A stretch of DNA of 64,000 nucleotides, taken from Bacteroidota bacterium (GTDB lineage Bacteria > Bacteroidota > Bacteroidia > Chitinophagales > Chitinophagaceae). This document shows positions 51,143-59,857 of the stretch, piece after piece (within the stretch, counting starts at the first letter, position 1; each line of letters starts with the position of its first letter). The notes below the pieces were generated by a model that was not told the DNA's origin, ran no database searches, and saw only the letters and a program-made list of their open reading frames with translations. The stretch covers positions 33,545 through 97,544 of the forward strand of contig JAKQEA010000100.1 of NCBI GenBank assembly GCA_029558715.1. The letters run 5' to 3'. Position numbers and translations under genes: made by a program.

Positions 51143-51491
51143 GCAAGTTCAATCTGAAAATATTATTCTTAAGAAGACCATTGAATTTTCATTACGGATA
51201 ATTGAATATGTTGAGTTGCTGGAAAGCCAGAAGAAATATGTTATTGCTAAACAGTTATTAAGGTCGGCCACTTCAATCGGTGCTAATGTGCATGAAGCTC
51301 AAAATGCCGAAAGTAAGCCGGATTTTATACATAAATTTAAGGTTGCGGCAAAAGAAGTAGAGGAGACAAAGTATTGGTTAGTATTGTGCAGCGAATCAAA
51401 ATCGTATCCGGATTGCAAAGCACTGGTTGATAAGTTGCATGAAATTGATAAGATAATTACAAAAATAATATCGACAAGTAAGGCGAAGTAA
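51141..51491 (+). CDS. Four-helix-bundle protein of the S23/IVP family, inserted in the sdh operon
   Basis: The ATG at 51141 gives 116 residues in four predicted helices: [40 protein letters not shown] (the conserved R-S-(A/G)-T-S-I-G-A-N family motif), [20 protein letters not shown] and [20 protein letters not shown]. The family name comes from proteins coded in intervening sequences of 23S rRNA genes, and its avd-like relatives act in diversity-generating retroelements; many stand-alone copies occur in Bacteroidota with unknown role. Here it lies between sdhA and sdhB and is flanked by repeats that overlap its start and stop codons, as if the gene had been inserted with them. Confidence 0.88.
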   Translation: MQVQSENIILKKTIEFSLRIIEYVELLESQKKYVIAKQLLRSATSIGANVHEAQNAESKPDFIHKFKVAAKEVEETKYWLVLCSESKSYPDCKALVDKLHEIDKIITKIISTSKAK

Positions 51492-51520
51492 TTGCCGTAT
51501 TGTCAAATTGACAAATTGCA
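51491..51520 (+). repeat. Repeat C, right boundary of the S23-type gene
   Basis: Starts ATTGCCGTATTGTC; 20/30 identical to repeat B in inverted orientation and 19/30 to repeat A. It overlaps the stop codon of the S23-type gene by one base and ends just before sdhB. Confidence 0.6.
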
Positions 51521-51525
51521 GAATT

Positions 51526-52290
51526 ATGGAACAATATTCAATGAATCTTACTTTAAAAGTCTGGAGACAGAAAAATAGTGCGGAGAGGGGCAGTTTTGAA
51601 ACGTACCCCGTGAAGAACATTTCTTCTGAGATGTCATTTTTAGAGATGATTGACGTATTAAATGAAGAGCTTATCCGTGACGGTAAAGATCCTATTGCTT
51701 TTGATCATGATTGCCGCGAAGGTATTTGTGGTATGTGTTCTATGTATATCAATGGCCGCCCTCATGGCCCCTGGCAAAACAATACGGTTTGTCAGTTGCA
51801 TATGAGAGCCTATAAAGATGGTGATACCATAGTCATTGAACCATGGAGAGCCAATGCATTTCCGGTTATCAAAGATTTGATGGTTGACCGTTCATCTTTT
51901 GACCGTATTATCCAGGCGGGTGGATATATTTCTGTCAACACAGGAAGCCCTGTAGATGCCAATGCTATTCCTGTTGAAAAAGATATGGCGGATGCAGCTT
52001 TTGCGGCGGCAGCTTGTATTGGTTGCGGAGCCTGTGTAGCTGCCTGTAAGAATTCCTCAGCTATGTTGTTCTTGTCTGCTAAAGTTACTCATCTTGCACT
52101 ATTGCCACAGGGTCATCCTGAAAGGAGAACGAGGGCTATGAACATGGTGGCACAAATGGATAAGGAAGGATTTGGTGCCTGTACCAACACCGGGGCCTGT
52201 GAGGCCGTTTGCCCCAAAGGCATTTCGATAGAAAATATTGCCCGCCTCAACAGGGAGTATATGATGGCCGGATTGGCCAGTGATAAGTGA
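51526..52290 (+). CDS. sdhB: Succinate dehydrogenase/fumarate reductase iron-sulfur subunit
   Basis: Carries electrons between the flavoprotein and the cytochrome b subunit. The [2Fe-2S] ligands are in CREGICGMC (followed by a further Cys in TVCQLH), the [4Fe-4S] and [3Fe-4S] ligands in [11 protein letters not shown] and in [14 protein letters not shown]. Start is uncertain: ATG at 51526 ([10 protein letters not shown]) or at 51541 ([10 protein letters not shown]), the latter closer to the usual family start; a TTG further upstream lies in repeat C. It closes the operon, with a terminator 22 bases downstream. Confidence 0.92.
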   Translation: MEQYSMNLTLKVWRQKNSAERGSFETYPVKNISSEMSFLEMIDVLNEELIRDGKDPIAFDHDCREGICGMCSMYINGRPHGPWQNNTVCQLHMRAYKDGDTIVIEPWRANAFPVIKDLMVDRSSFDRIIQAGGYISVNTGSPVDANAIPVEKDMADAAFAAAACIGCGACVAACKNSSAMLFLSAKVTHLALLPQGHPERRTRAMNMVAQMDKEGFGACTNTGACEAVCPKGISIENIARLNREYMMAGLASDK

Positions 52291-52310
52291 GTTTTTTTAA
52301 ACTAATTATT

Positions 52311-52337
52311 AGCCCTTTATCACAAAGGGCTTTTTTG
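52311..52337 (+). terminator. Terminator of the sdh operon
   Basis: Stem AGCCCTTT / AAAGGGCT with loop ATCAC and a T run. Confidence 0.9.
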
Positions 52338-52381
52338 TTCTCAGCGGCTATTCGTACATTCAGGCTCTATAATAAATATTT

Positions 52382-54544
52382 ATGAATATAAAAACCTTTT
52401 TAACGGCAGCATCTGTAGTAACGATGGCTGTGTCCTGTAAAAATAATGATACTGTGAAAAAAGAACCTGTTAAATGGCCTGAAGGAGTAACTGCTCCTGT
52501 GGCCGAAAAGAAAAATAAAGAATTGACGGCGCATGGTGATACCCGTATCGATGAGTATTACTGGATGAACGATTACTTTAAGAAAGGCCCTGACAGCACT
52601 AAAGTAGTGGATTACCTGAAAGCTGAGAATGCGTACCTGGATACCATGATGTCCGGAACCAAAAAATTCCAGGAAGAATTGTTTGCGGAAATGAAAGGTC
52701 GCATCAAGGAAAAAGATGAGTCGGTACCTGTGCTGAATAACGGTTATTATTATTATTCCCGTACAGAAGAAGGGAAGCAGTATTACAAGTATTGCCGCAA
52801 AAAAGGAAGCCTGGATGCACCGGAAGAGATTTTACTGGATGCCGATAAAATGGCAGAAGGCTCAGGATATTTTTCAGCAACCGGCTTCAGTGTAAGTCCC
52901 GATAATAAGCTGATGGCTTTTGGTATTGATAAATTATCACGCCGCCAGTATACCATTTATATTAAGAACCTGGAAACAGGAGAGTTGTTAAAAGATGAAA
53001 TAAAAGGTACAGGGGGTAATGCAGTTTGGGCTGCTGATAACAAAACTCTTTTTTACACTTCTAATAACCAGGTCACTTTACTTTCAGAAAAGATCAGGAA
53101 ACACAAACTGGGTACTGATGCTGCCACTGATGTAACTGTGTATGAAGAAAAAGATCCTTCAAATTATATTGGCGTTTACAAAACAAAGTCAAGGGATTAT
53201 ATAGTGATATATTCCAGCGCTACATTATCCAGTGAATTCAGGATATTAAAAGCCAGTGATCCCGACGCCTCTTTCAGCATATTTCAGCCACGGATTAAAG
53301 ATGTATTGTATGGGATTGACCATTGGGGAGATAAATTCCTCATCCGCACAAACCTGGAGGCAAAAAATTTCCGGTTAATGGAAACTCCGGTTGATAAAAC
53401 AACCCGGGAGAACTGGAAGGAAGTAATTGCACACCGAACAGATGTCTTGCTGGAAGATATCGATGTATTCAAAGGTCATTGGGTAATTACCGAAAGAAAG
53501 GAAGGATTGCTGCAAATGCGTATCAGGGAAATAGCTTCTGGTAAGGAGCATTATCTTGACTTTGGGGAACCGGCTTATGCAGCTTACGTTGGTGCAAACC
53601 CGGAATTTAATACAACAAACCTGAGGTACAATTATACTTCCCTGACTACACCTAATTCAGTTTTTGATTATGATATGAATACAAAAAGCAAAAAGCTGAT
53701 GAAAGAACAGGAAGTTTTGGGTGCTTTTAATAAGGCTGATTATGTGACAGAAAGAGTGTATGCAACCGCAAAAGATGGTGCTAAAGTTCCTGTTTCAATA
53801 GTGTATAAGAAAGGAACAAAAAAGGATGGATCAGCTCCTTTGCTTTTATATGCTTATGGTTCCTATGGCGCCAGTATGGATGCAAGCTTTAGCAGCAATC
53901 GGTTAAGTATATTGAATCGTGGGTTTATATATGCAATTGCTCATATTCGTGGGGGCCAGGAAATGGGGCGGCAGTGGTACGAAGATGGCAAATTGATGAA
54001 GAAAAAAAATACATTCACAGATTTCATTGATTGTGGTGAATTTCTGATCAAAGAAAAATATACTTCAAAAGGTCATTTATATGCAATGGGAGGCAGCGCC
54101 GGTGGATTACTGATGGGTGCTATTGTAAATATAGCACCGGATCTGTGGAATGGCGTAGTGGCACAGGTGCCATTTGTAGATGTGATCACTACTATGTCAG
54201 ATCCAACTATCCCGTTAACAACAAATGAGTATGATGAATGGGGAAACCCGGCGGATAAGGATGCTTACCTCTATATGAAATCATATTCTCCTTATGATAA
54301 TGTGGAAAAGAAAAATTATCCCAATATGCTGGTGACAACCGGTTTGCATGATAGCCAGGTGCAGTATTTTGAACCAGCCAAGTGGGTGGCAAGGTTAAGG
54401 GTTATGAAAACTGATAAAAATTTGCTTTTACTTAAAACAAATATGGAGGCTGGCCATGGCGGTGCATCCGGCCGGTTTGACTATTTAAAGGAGATAGCAT
54501 TAGAATATGCATTCCTGATGGCACTGGAAGGTATAACCAGCTAA
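52382..54544 (+). CDS. Prolyl oligopeptidase family (S9A) lipoprotein, oligopeptidase B-like
   Basis: A 720-residue product with lipobox AVSC (Cys19) after MNIKTFLTAASVVTM; lipidation places it in the periplasm or outer membrane, unlike cytoplasmic oligopeptidase B. The N-terminal part (about 45-420) is a seven-bladed propeller starting ELTAHGDTRIDEYYWMND, and the C-terminal hydrolase domain carries the S9 triad: Ser in MGGSAGGLLMG (about 565), Asp in GLHDSQVQY (about 654) and His in NMEAGHGGASGRF (about 692). RGGQEMGRQWYEDGKL lies before the Ser. Substrate preference (after Arg/Lys or Pro) is not decided here. The gene end overlaps the convergent barrel gene by four bases. Confidence 0.92.
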   Translation: MNIKTFLTAASVVTMAVSCKNNDTVKKEPVKWPEGVTAPVAEKKNKELTAHGDTRIDEYYWMNDYFKKGPDSTKVVDYLKAENAYLDTMMSGTKKFQEELFAEMKGRIKEKDESVPVLNNGYYYYSRTEEGKQYYKYCRKKGSLDAPEEILLDADKMAEGSGYFSATGFSVSPDNKLMAFGIDKLSRRQYTIYIKNLETGELLKDEIKGTGGNAVWAADNKTLFYTSNNQVTLLSEKIRKHKLGTDAATDVTVYEEKDPSNYIGVYKTKSRDYIVIYSSATLSSEFRILKASDPDASFSIFQPRIKDVLYGIDHWGDKFLIRTNLEAKNFRLMETPVDKTTRENWKEVIAHRTDVLLEDIDVFKGHWVITERKEGLLQMRIREIASGKEHYLDFGEPAYAAYVGANPEFNTTNLRYNYTSLTTPNSVFDYDMNTKSKKLMKEQEVLGAFNKADYVTERVYATAKDGAKVPVSIVYKKGTKKDGSAPLLLYAYGSYGASMDASFSSNRLSILNRGFIYAIAHIRGGQEMGRQWYEDGKLMKKKNTFTDFIDCGEFLIKEKYTSKGHLYAMGGSAGGLLMGAIVNIAPDLWNGVVAQVPFVDVITTMSDPTIPLTTNEYDEWGNPADKDAYLYMKSYSPYDNVEKKNYPNMLVTTGLHDSQVQYFEPAKWVARLRVMKTDKNLLLLKTNMEAGHGGASGRFDYLKEIALEYAFLMALEGITS

Positions 54545-55098
54545 AAGGCCATTGCAGCACTTACTGAACCCGACCATATTGCATCACTCCCGGTTTCTTT
54601 CATCATGATTAAACCCGGAGTGATTGCTATTTTAGGAGAGATATAATAATTACACTGCAGAGAAGCTCCTGTATTGAATTGTGTGTTGCTATTGTATATA
54701 CCTGCTGCGGGACCGGCAGTCAGGCAAATGTTCACTTTCTTTCCTGCATTGTAAATTACCCCAGCATATATATGTAAAAAAATATAAGCAGGATATTGAT
54801 ATGAACCTGTTCCGATTGTTTCCTTTTTGCCAAAGTAATATGCAATGCCACTGTTTGCGGTAAATCCAATTTTTTTTGCAGGCATGGTTGTTAGTAGCCC
54901 AAAACGATTATTACTCCAGGCATATATAGTACTAAAACCTCCGAAGTGAGTGCTGGAAAAATCTCCTGAAGGAATAGTAATTCCTGCTGCAATCAAATTT
55001 CTTTTTCCGCCGGGATTTAATTTTTCTTCAGTATCTGTTTGAGAGAAGCAAAATGAAGTAAGAAATAAAAGTAGAAATAACGGAAAACTCTTTTTCAT
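54541..55098 (-). CDS. Exported protein, probable outer-membrane beta-barrel
   Basis: The 185-residue product has a signal peptide (1-19, ending FCFSQ). The mature part shows amphipathic strand repeats (NLIAAGITIPSGDFSSTHFG, RFGLLTTMPAKKIGFTANSG, IFLHIYAGVIYNAG, VNICLTAGPAAGIY, and so on) ending in an aromatic residue (AAMAF), the usual outer-membrane sorting end. No family is named. It is on the minus strand below the T9SS remnant and convergent with the S9 peptidase gene. Confidence 0.65.
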   Translation of the reverse strand: MKKSFPLFLLLFLTSFCFSQTDTEEKLNPGGKRNLIAAGITIPSGDFSSTHFGGFSTIYAWSNNRFGLLTTMPAKKIGFTANSGIAYYFGKKETIGTGSYQYPAYIFLHIYAGVIYNAGKKVNICLTAGPAAGIYNSNTQFNTGASLQCNYYISPKIAITPGLIMMKETGSDAIWSGSVSAAMAF

Positions 55099-55126
55099 AA
55101 TAAGGCTGTGATTCCAGGCAGATATA

Positions 55127-55467
55127 TTACTTAATCAAAACAAAAGTACCTTTTCTTTCTATAGTTTCACCCGGCTTACAATGGCTTTTATAAACCAAAC
55201 ATAAACACCGGCTTGCTGAAGCTTATTGTAAACAGTTACTCCATTTGTATAGAAGAGTAGTTTACCGGTGGAGTCTGAAATTGAAGAGGAACCTTCATCA
55301 GCAATCATCATCCCATCAGGCAAGGAGGATGTCAACGGCTGTTGGGTCATGGGATTTGTAAAGCTGATTCCCGCCCGCTGACCAAAATACCAGTTATTGT
55401 TTTGCTGCGCCAGTGATATAGAACTGGTGAACAGGAAAACAAAGAGTATAGCTGTAGTTTTTATCAA
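55127..55467 (-). pseudogene. Deleted and frameshifted remnant of a T9SS type B (CHU_C) surface protein
   Basis: The intact first part (55159-55467, 102 residues) has a signal peptide (MIKTTAILFVFLFTSSISLAQ) and the typical N-terminal motif of gliding-associated T9SS cargo, NWYFGQRAGISFTNP and EGSSSISDSTGKLLFYTNG, continuing to VYNKLQQ. It then jumps directly to AGVYVWFIKAI, which is the end of a CHU_C sorting domain, and after a one-base shift the other frame reads GETIERKGTFVLIK and a stop (55127-55129), the usual CHU_C ending. So several hundred internal residues have been lost between YNKLQQ-like words, and a frameshift follows. Confidence 0.75.
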
Positions 55468-55570
55468 TTGGGAGGGTATTTCAACGTATTTAGGAGGCCT
55501 GATTCTTCAAAATTGCTGCTTTTTAAGCGGAATTAACAGCATGGGATAACTTTCACACAATAAAACCATC

Positions 55571-55578
55571 GAATTTTG
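55571..55578 (+). promoter_or_regulatory. Near-consensus -7 element (GAATTTTG) for the surface protein gene
   Basis: One mismatch (G for T at the first position) to TAnnTTTG, 25 bases before the TTG start. Confidence 0.35.
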
Positions 55579-55602
55579 CGATTTTAGCTAAACTCACTGC
55601 TA

Positions 55603-58600
55603 TTGAAGCAATTATACAAGATATCTCTTGCTTTTTTCCTCACATTGACTTCTCTCTGGGGCAGTGCGCAAATTCCCGTTCCCGATAATCCTGCTTCTAA
55701 TTTGCGAAGAAAGATATTCAGGGTTGAATCGGACAGCATCAAAATTGATACCATCAGTATTGTGCCAAATACTTTTTCTATAAACAATGTATTAGCAGAG
55801 GACTACAAGCTTGATTATGTAAATGCAATCTTGTATTGGAATAAAAAACCAGTCGCAGAGACTGTAACGGTAACTTACCGGGTTTTCCCATTTAAGTTGA
55901 ACCCGGTAGCACAACGAATGAACTATGATAGTGTAATGAATAATTTCTATCAGAAACCATTTGAGTTTAATAACGGATTTACCGGCAATCAAAGAGGGGT
56001 ATTTAATTTTGGTAACCTGAAAGCGGAAGGTAGTCTTGGCCGGCAAATTGGTTTTGGTAACAGCCAGGATGCAGTAGTGAATTCAACTCTTAACCTTCAG
56101 CTAAGTGGTATGCTGGGAGATAGTATAGAGATACAGGCTGCTATTACAGACAACAACATTCCTATTCAACCAGATGGTACTACCCAGCAATTGAATGAAT
56201 TTGACCAGGTTTATCTTCAGTTTAAAAAGAGAGGATGGCAACTGAATCTTGGAGATATAGACATACGGCAAAATCAAAGTTATTTTCTGAATTTTTATAA
56301 GAGATTACAGGGTATTTCATTTCAAACAGAGAACCTTCTTTCCAAAACCATTAATTCGAAAACGTTAGTGAGCGGTTCTATTGCAAAGGGAAAATTCAAC
56401 AGGCAAATTCTGGAACCGTTAGAAGGGAACCAGGGACCATACAGGCTTCGGGGCCCTAATAATGAATTGTTTTTTGTAGTTCTTGCCAACACAGAAAGGG
56501 TGTTTTATGATGGACAACTGTTGCAAAGGGGAGAAGACCAGGATTACGTCATCAACTATAATTCCGCTGAAATTACATTTACACCAAAGAGAATGATCAC
56601 AAAGGATAGCCGTATACAGGTTGAGTTTGAATATGCTGAGAGAAATTACCTGAACACTAACCTGTACCTGTCGCAGGAATTCGAGGTAAACCGGAAATTA
56701 AAGATCAGGTTGGGAGCTTTCAATAACAATGATGCAAAAAATTCCCAGATAAACCAGGTACTGGATACAAGGCAAAAACAATTCCTGGCAGATATTGGAG
56801 ATAGTACACAGAATGCCTTTTATCCTACGGCTGTGATAGATTCATTTGCGGCGGATAAGATCCTTTATGAGAAAATATATATAGGAGTTGATTCATTTTA
56901 CCAATATTCCACGAACCCTCAGACGGCAAAATATAATTTGTCGTTCGTGGATGTAAAGCAGGGCAATGGGAATTATATTCCTGATTTTAATGGTGCGAAT
57001 GGAAAAGTATACAAATATGTGGCCCCGATTGCCGGTGTGAAACAAGGTCAGTATGAACCGGTACAAATACTGGTAGCTCCCAAACGGCAACAGATCGTAA
57101 ATCTTGGTATTGAATATGCAATCGATAAAAATACTTTACTTAAAACTGAAGTGGCAACCAGTAACAATGATGTAAACACTTTCTCATCAAAGAACAATGG
57201 TGATGACCGTGGCTGGGCAGCAAAAGTTCAATTATCAAATACAACGATGCTGCGCCCGGTAAAAAAGCTGGAATTAAATACAGCAGTGGATTATGAATAT
57301 GTGCAGAGCAGGTTCAGGCCGCTGGAAAGGTTACGTAATGTAGAGTTTACAAGAGATTGGGGGCTTGTGTTGCAGCCTATACCCCTGGCTGTAAATGAAA
57401 ATATTTTCAAGATCAATGCCGGGTTAAAGGATAAGAATAATCACCAGGTATCATACCAGTTTATTAAATATAACCGGAGTGATAATTACAGTGGTTTTCA
57501 GAATTCAATAAATCATAGCGCCGGCTGGAAGGGCTGGAGATTCAGTAACCAGTTCATGATCACCAATTTCAACTTGTTGAACGATAAGGGTAGTTTTTTA
57601 AGGCCATCAGTAGACATCAGTAAGCAATTCAAAAAAATGAATGACTGGCGGTTGGGAGTAAATTATTCTTTGGAAAAGAACTCTCCAAGATATAAAAACA
57701 GTGATACGCTGATCCCCACTTCTTTCTTCTTTGATATTTATTCAGCGTACTTAAGATCAGATGAAAGTAAGAAGAACAAGTTTGGTGTTACATTTTTTAC
57801 AAGAGCTGACAGATACCCGGTGAGTAAAGAGTTTGTAAAAGGAGACAGGAGTTTGAACATGAATTTGCAAACAATGCTGGAGGGGAATGCAAAAAGACAG
57901 TTTTACCTGAATGCCACTTTCCGGAAACTGAAGGTATATAATGCTGTTGTGTCAAGGCAAAAAGAGGATGAAACAATTTTAGGAAGAGCCGAGTATGTGA
58001 TGAATGAATGGAAGGGATTGCTTACCGGAAATATTTTATATGAAGTAGGAGCAGGGCAGGAGCAACGCCGTGATTATGCTTACCTTGAAGTACCTGCGGG
58101 GCAGGGAGAATATGCATGGATCGATTATAACAGTGACGGTATCCAGCAATTGAATGAGTTTGAACTGGCCGCTTTTCCCGACCAGGCAAAATTCATCCGG
58201 GTATTTACTCCAACCAATGAATTTATTAAAGCCAATTACATCACTTTGAATTACCGGCTTGATATTAATCCAAGAGCTATTTTGAATAAGGCTGACCAGA
58301 AGGGGATGAAGAAATTTATTTCAAAACTGAACCTGCTCACTTCATTCCAGACCAGTAAAAAATCAATTGCTGATGGTGATTTTGCCTTCAATCCTTTTAA
58401 GTATGGAGTAAATGATACTGCCCTTATTACATTGAGCACTACTATCCTGAATACTCTTTCCTATAACAGGTTCAGCAGTAAATGGGGTATCGATTTCAGT
58501 AACTACCGGAATAATGGGAAATCCCTGCTGACCTATGGTTATGAAAGCCGGAAGATCAATGACTGGTCGGTAAAGTGGAGATGGAATTTGAGCAGAAGCC

Positions 58601-59079
58601 TTTCAGTTACAATTAATGGTAAAAAGGGCCTGAACGCATTATATACTCCTCAGTTTGCTAATCGTAATTATCAACTTTCTATATACAGTATTGAGCCTTC
58701 GATGATCTACATACAGGGGACTAAATTCAGGGTGGTTGGCAGCTACAAGTTTGATAGTAAGAAAAATATTCCGTTATATGGTAATGAGAAATCAGCATCC
58801 AATTCTATTAATATTGAATCAAGGTATAATATTCTCCAACGAAGCTCTCTTACGGGAAAATTCACTTTAAATAGTATTGATTACGATTTCCCTGCTAATA
58901 CAACGGTCAGCTATATTATGCTGGATGGGCTGTTGCCTGGTAAGAATTTCCTATGGTCATTAGGTTTCAATAAAAGACTGGCCAACAACCTTGAATTGAA
59001 TTTTCAATATGATGGACGTAAGGCCGGAACATCCCGGACAGTACATTTGGGAAGGGCAGGGGTGACGGCATTATTCTAA
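55603..59079 (+). CDS. Large exported outer-membrane protein, beta-barrel rich
   Basis: A 1158-residue product with a signal peptide (KQLYKISLAFFLTLTSLWGS, then AQ) and no ATG nearby: the TTG at 55603 is the only start that keeps the signal. The N-terminal part has FNFGNLKAEGSLGRQIGFGN, LNLQLSGMLGDSIEIQAAIT, DNNIPIQPDGTTQQLNEFDQ and QLNLGDIDIRQNQSYF, which resemble the N-terminal part of SprA-type proteins of the T9SS machinery; the remainder has alternating aromatic strands, ending LGRAGVTALF with a terminal Phe. At half the length of SprA, it is not that protein. It may be a related 36-strand or smaller barrel with unknown role. Confidence 0.75.
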   Translation: MKQLYKISLAFFLTLTSLWGSAQIPVPDNPASNLRRKIFRVESDSIKIDTISIVPNTFSINNVLAEDYKLDYVNAILYWNKKPVAETVTVTYRVFPFKLNPVAQRMNYDSVMNNFYQKPFEFNNGFTGNQRGVFNFGNLKAEGSLGRQIGFGNSQDAVVNSTLNLQLSGMLGDSIEIQAAITDNNIPIQPDGTTQQLNEFDQVYLQFKKRGWQLNLGDIDIRQNQSYFLNFYKRLQGISFQTENLLSKTINSKTLVSGSIAKGKFNRQILEPLEGNQGPYRLRGPNNELFFVVLANTERVFYDGQLLQRGEDQDYVINYNSAEITFTPKRMITKDSRIQVEFEYAERNYLNTNLYLSQEFEVNRKLKIRLGAFNNNDAKNSQINQVLDTRQKQFLADIGDSTQNAFYPTAVIDSFAADKILYEKIYIGVDSFYQYSTNPQTAKYNLSFVDVKQGNGNYIPDFNGANGKVYKYVAPIAGVKQGQYEPVQILVAPKRQQIVNLGIEYAIDKNTLLKTEVATSNNDVNTFSSKNNGDDRGWAAKVQLSNTTMLRPVKKLELNTAVDYEYVQSRFRPLERLRNVEFTRDWGLVLQPIPLAVNENIFKINAGLKDKNNHQVSYQFIKYNRSDNYSGFQNSINHSAGWKGWRFSNQFMITNFNLLNDKGSFLRPSVDISKQFKKMNDWRLGVNYSLEKNSPRYKNSDTLIPTSFFFDIYSAYLRSDESKKNKFGVTFFTRADRYPVSKEFVKGDRSLNMNLQTMLEGNAKRQFYLNATFRKLKVYNAVVSRQKEDETILGRAEYVMNEWKGLLTGNILYEVGAGQEQRRDYAYLEVPAGQGEYAWIDYNSDGIQQLNEFELAAFPDQAKFIRVFTPTNEFIKANYITLNYRLDINPRAILNKADQKGMKKFISKLNLLTSFQTSKKSIADGDFAFNPFKYGVNDTALITLSTTILNTLSYNRFSSKWGIDFSNYRNNGKSLLTYGYESRKINDWSVKWRWNLSRSLSVTINGKKGLNALYTPQFANRNYQLSIYSIEPSMIYIQGTKFRVVGSYKFDSKKNIPLYGNEKSASNSINIESRYNILQRSSLTGKFTLNSIDYDFPANTTVSYIMLDGLLPGKNFLWSLGFNKRLANNLELNFQYDGRKAGTSRTVHLGRAGVTALF

Positions 59080-59107
59080 AATGATTCAGAATAAAATCAA
59101 TTCAAAT

Positions 59108-59169
59108 CTCACCAGGGCTTGCTACCTGTATATTGCATGTAAACAGTAAACAGGCAATACCCTGGTGAG
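59108..59169. repeat. Long imperfect inverted repeat between convergent genes
   Basis: Perfect outer 10-bp arms CTCACCAGGG / CCCTGGTGAG, with partial pairing inside (TTGC near 59119 with GCAA near 59154). It may end transcription of both neighbouring genes although it lacks a T run. Confidence 0.65.
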
Positions 59170-59191
59170 TGACTAATTACTATTTCTTATC

Positions 59192-59797
59192 TCAAAATGT
59201 AAAGGTAGTTCTGAGGCTTGCTACAAAATTCCTGTCCTTATATTCATCTTCATCCTTATTAATATTTGAAATTCCCTGTGCTATCCTGATACCAACACCA
59301 ACCTTTTTTTTCTGATAACCAAATCCTAATAAGCCTCCAAAGTCAAATCCATTGATATACTCTTTATAGTCATACGTTTCACCATCATACTTATCCTTAG
59401 CACTGGTAAGAATACCTGGCTGTACACCAGCTTCTCCATAAAAACCACTTTTTGAAGTACCTCTTATCAGGATTGGCAGATTGATATAGTTCAGCATTAC
59501 TTTACCAGAAACATAGTCAGAGTATTTTGAACCTTGCATAGAATAATTTAATTCAGTCCTGAGGCCAAAATTATCGCTTAATTCAGCCAGGCACATACCA
59601 AAACCTAAATAAAAGCCGAACAGGCCTTCGTCGTAACTTTCGCTGTCTCCGTTAATGTTGGATAACTGTGGGCCAATAGTCGCATAAAAAGGATTCCTGC
59701 ATTTTTTCTTTCTGTTTTCTTCCGTGTCAGGCAGGATTTGTGCCATTAATAGTTGTGCAATCAGACAACTGCAAAGCAGTACTAAGAACTTTCTCAT
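59192..59797 (-). CDS. Porin-family outer-membrane beta-barrel protein (OMP_b-brl_2 type)
   Basis: A 201-residue product with signal peptide (1-19, ending LLMAQ) and about eight amphipathic strands: FYATIGPQLSNINGDSESYD at the start, then FGFYLGFGMCLAEL, FGLRTELNYSMQGSKY, MLNYINLPILIRG, GFYGEAGVQPGILTSAK, GFDFGGLLGFGYQKKKVGVG, and the ending ASLRTTFTF with C-terminal Phe. The L-N-Y-I-N-L-P motif is characteristic of the Bacteroidota PorT-like/OmpA-like barrel family. Function unknown. Confidence 0.85.
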   Translation of the reverse strand: MRKFLVLLCSCLIAQLLMAQILPDTEENRKKKCRNPFYATIGPQLSNINGDSESYDEGLFGFYLGFGMCLAELSDNFGLRTELNYSMQGSKYSDYVSGKVMLNYINLPILIRGTSKSGFYGEAGVQPGILTSAKDKYDGETYDYKEYINGFDFGGLLGFGYQKKKVGVGIRIAQGISNINKDEDEYKDRNFVASLRTTFTF

Positions 59798-59857
59798 AAA
59801 GTTTAGTTTTAAGATTAGAAAATGGTTCTTTTATGGTTATGCTCGTAAAGCCAAAAA

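Noticed and set aside
51141..51491. A 23S rRNA intervening sequence because of the S23 family name
   Set aside because: No rRNA sequence lies on either side; both neighbours are sdh genes.
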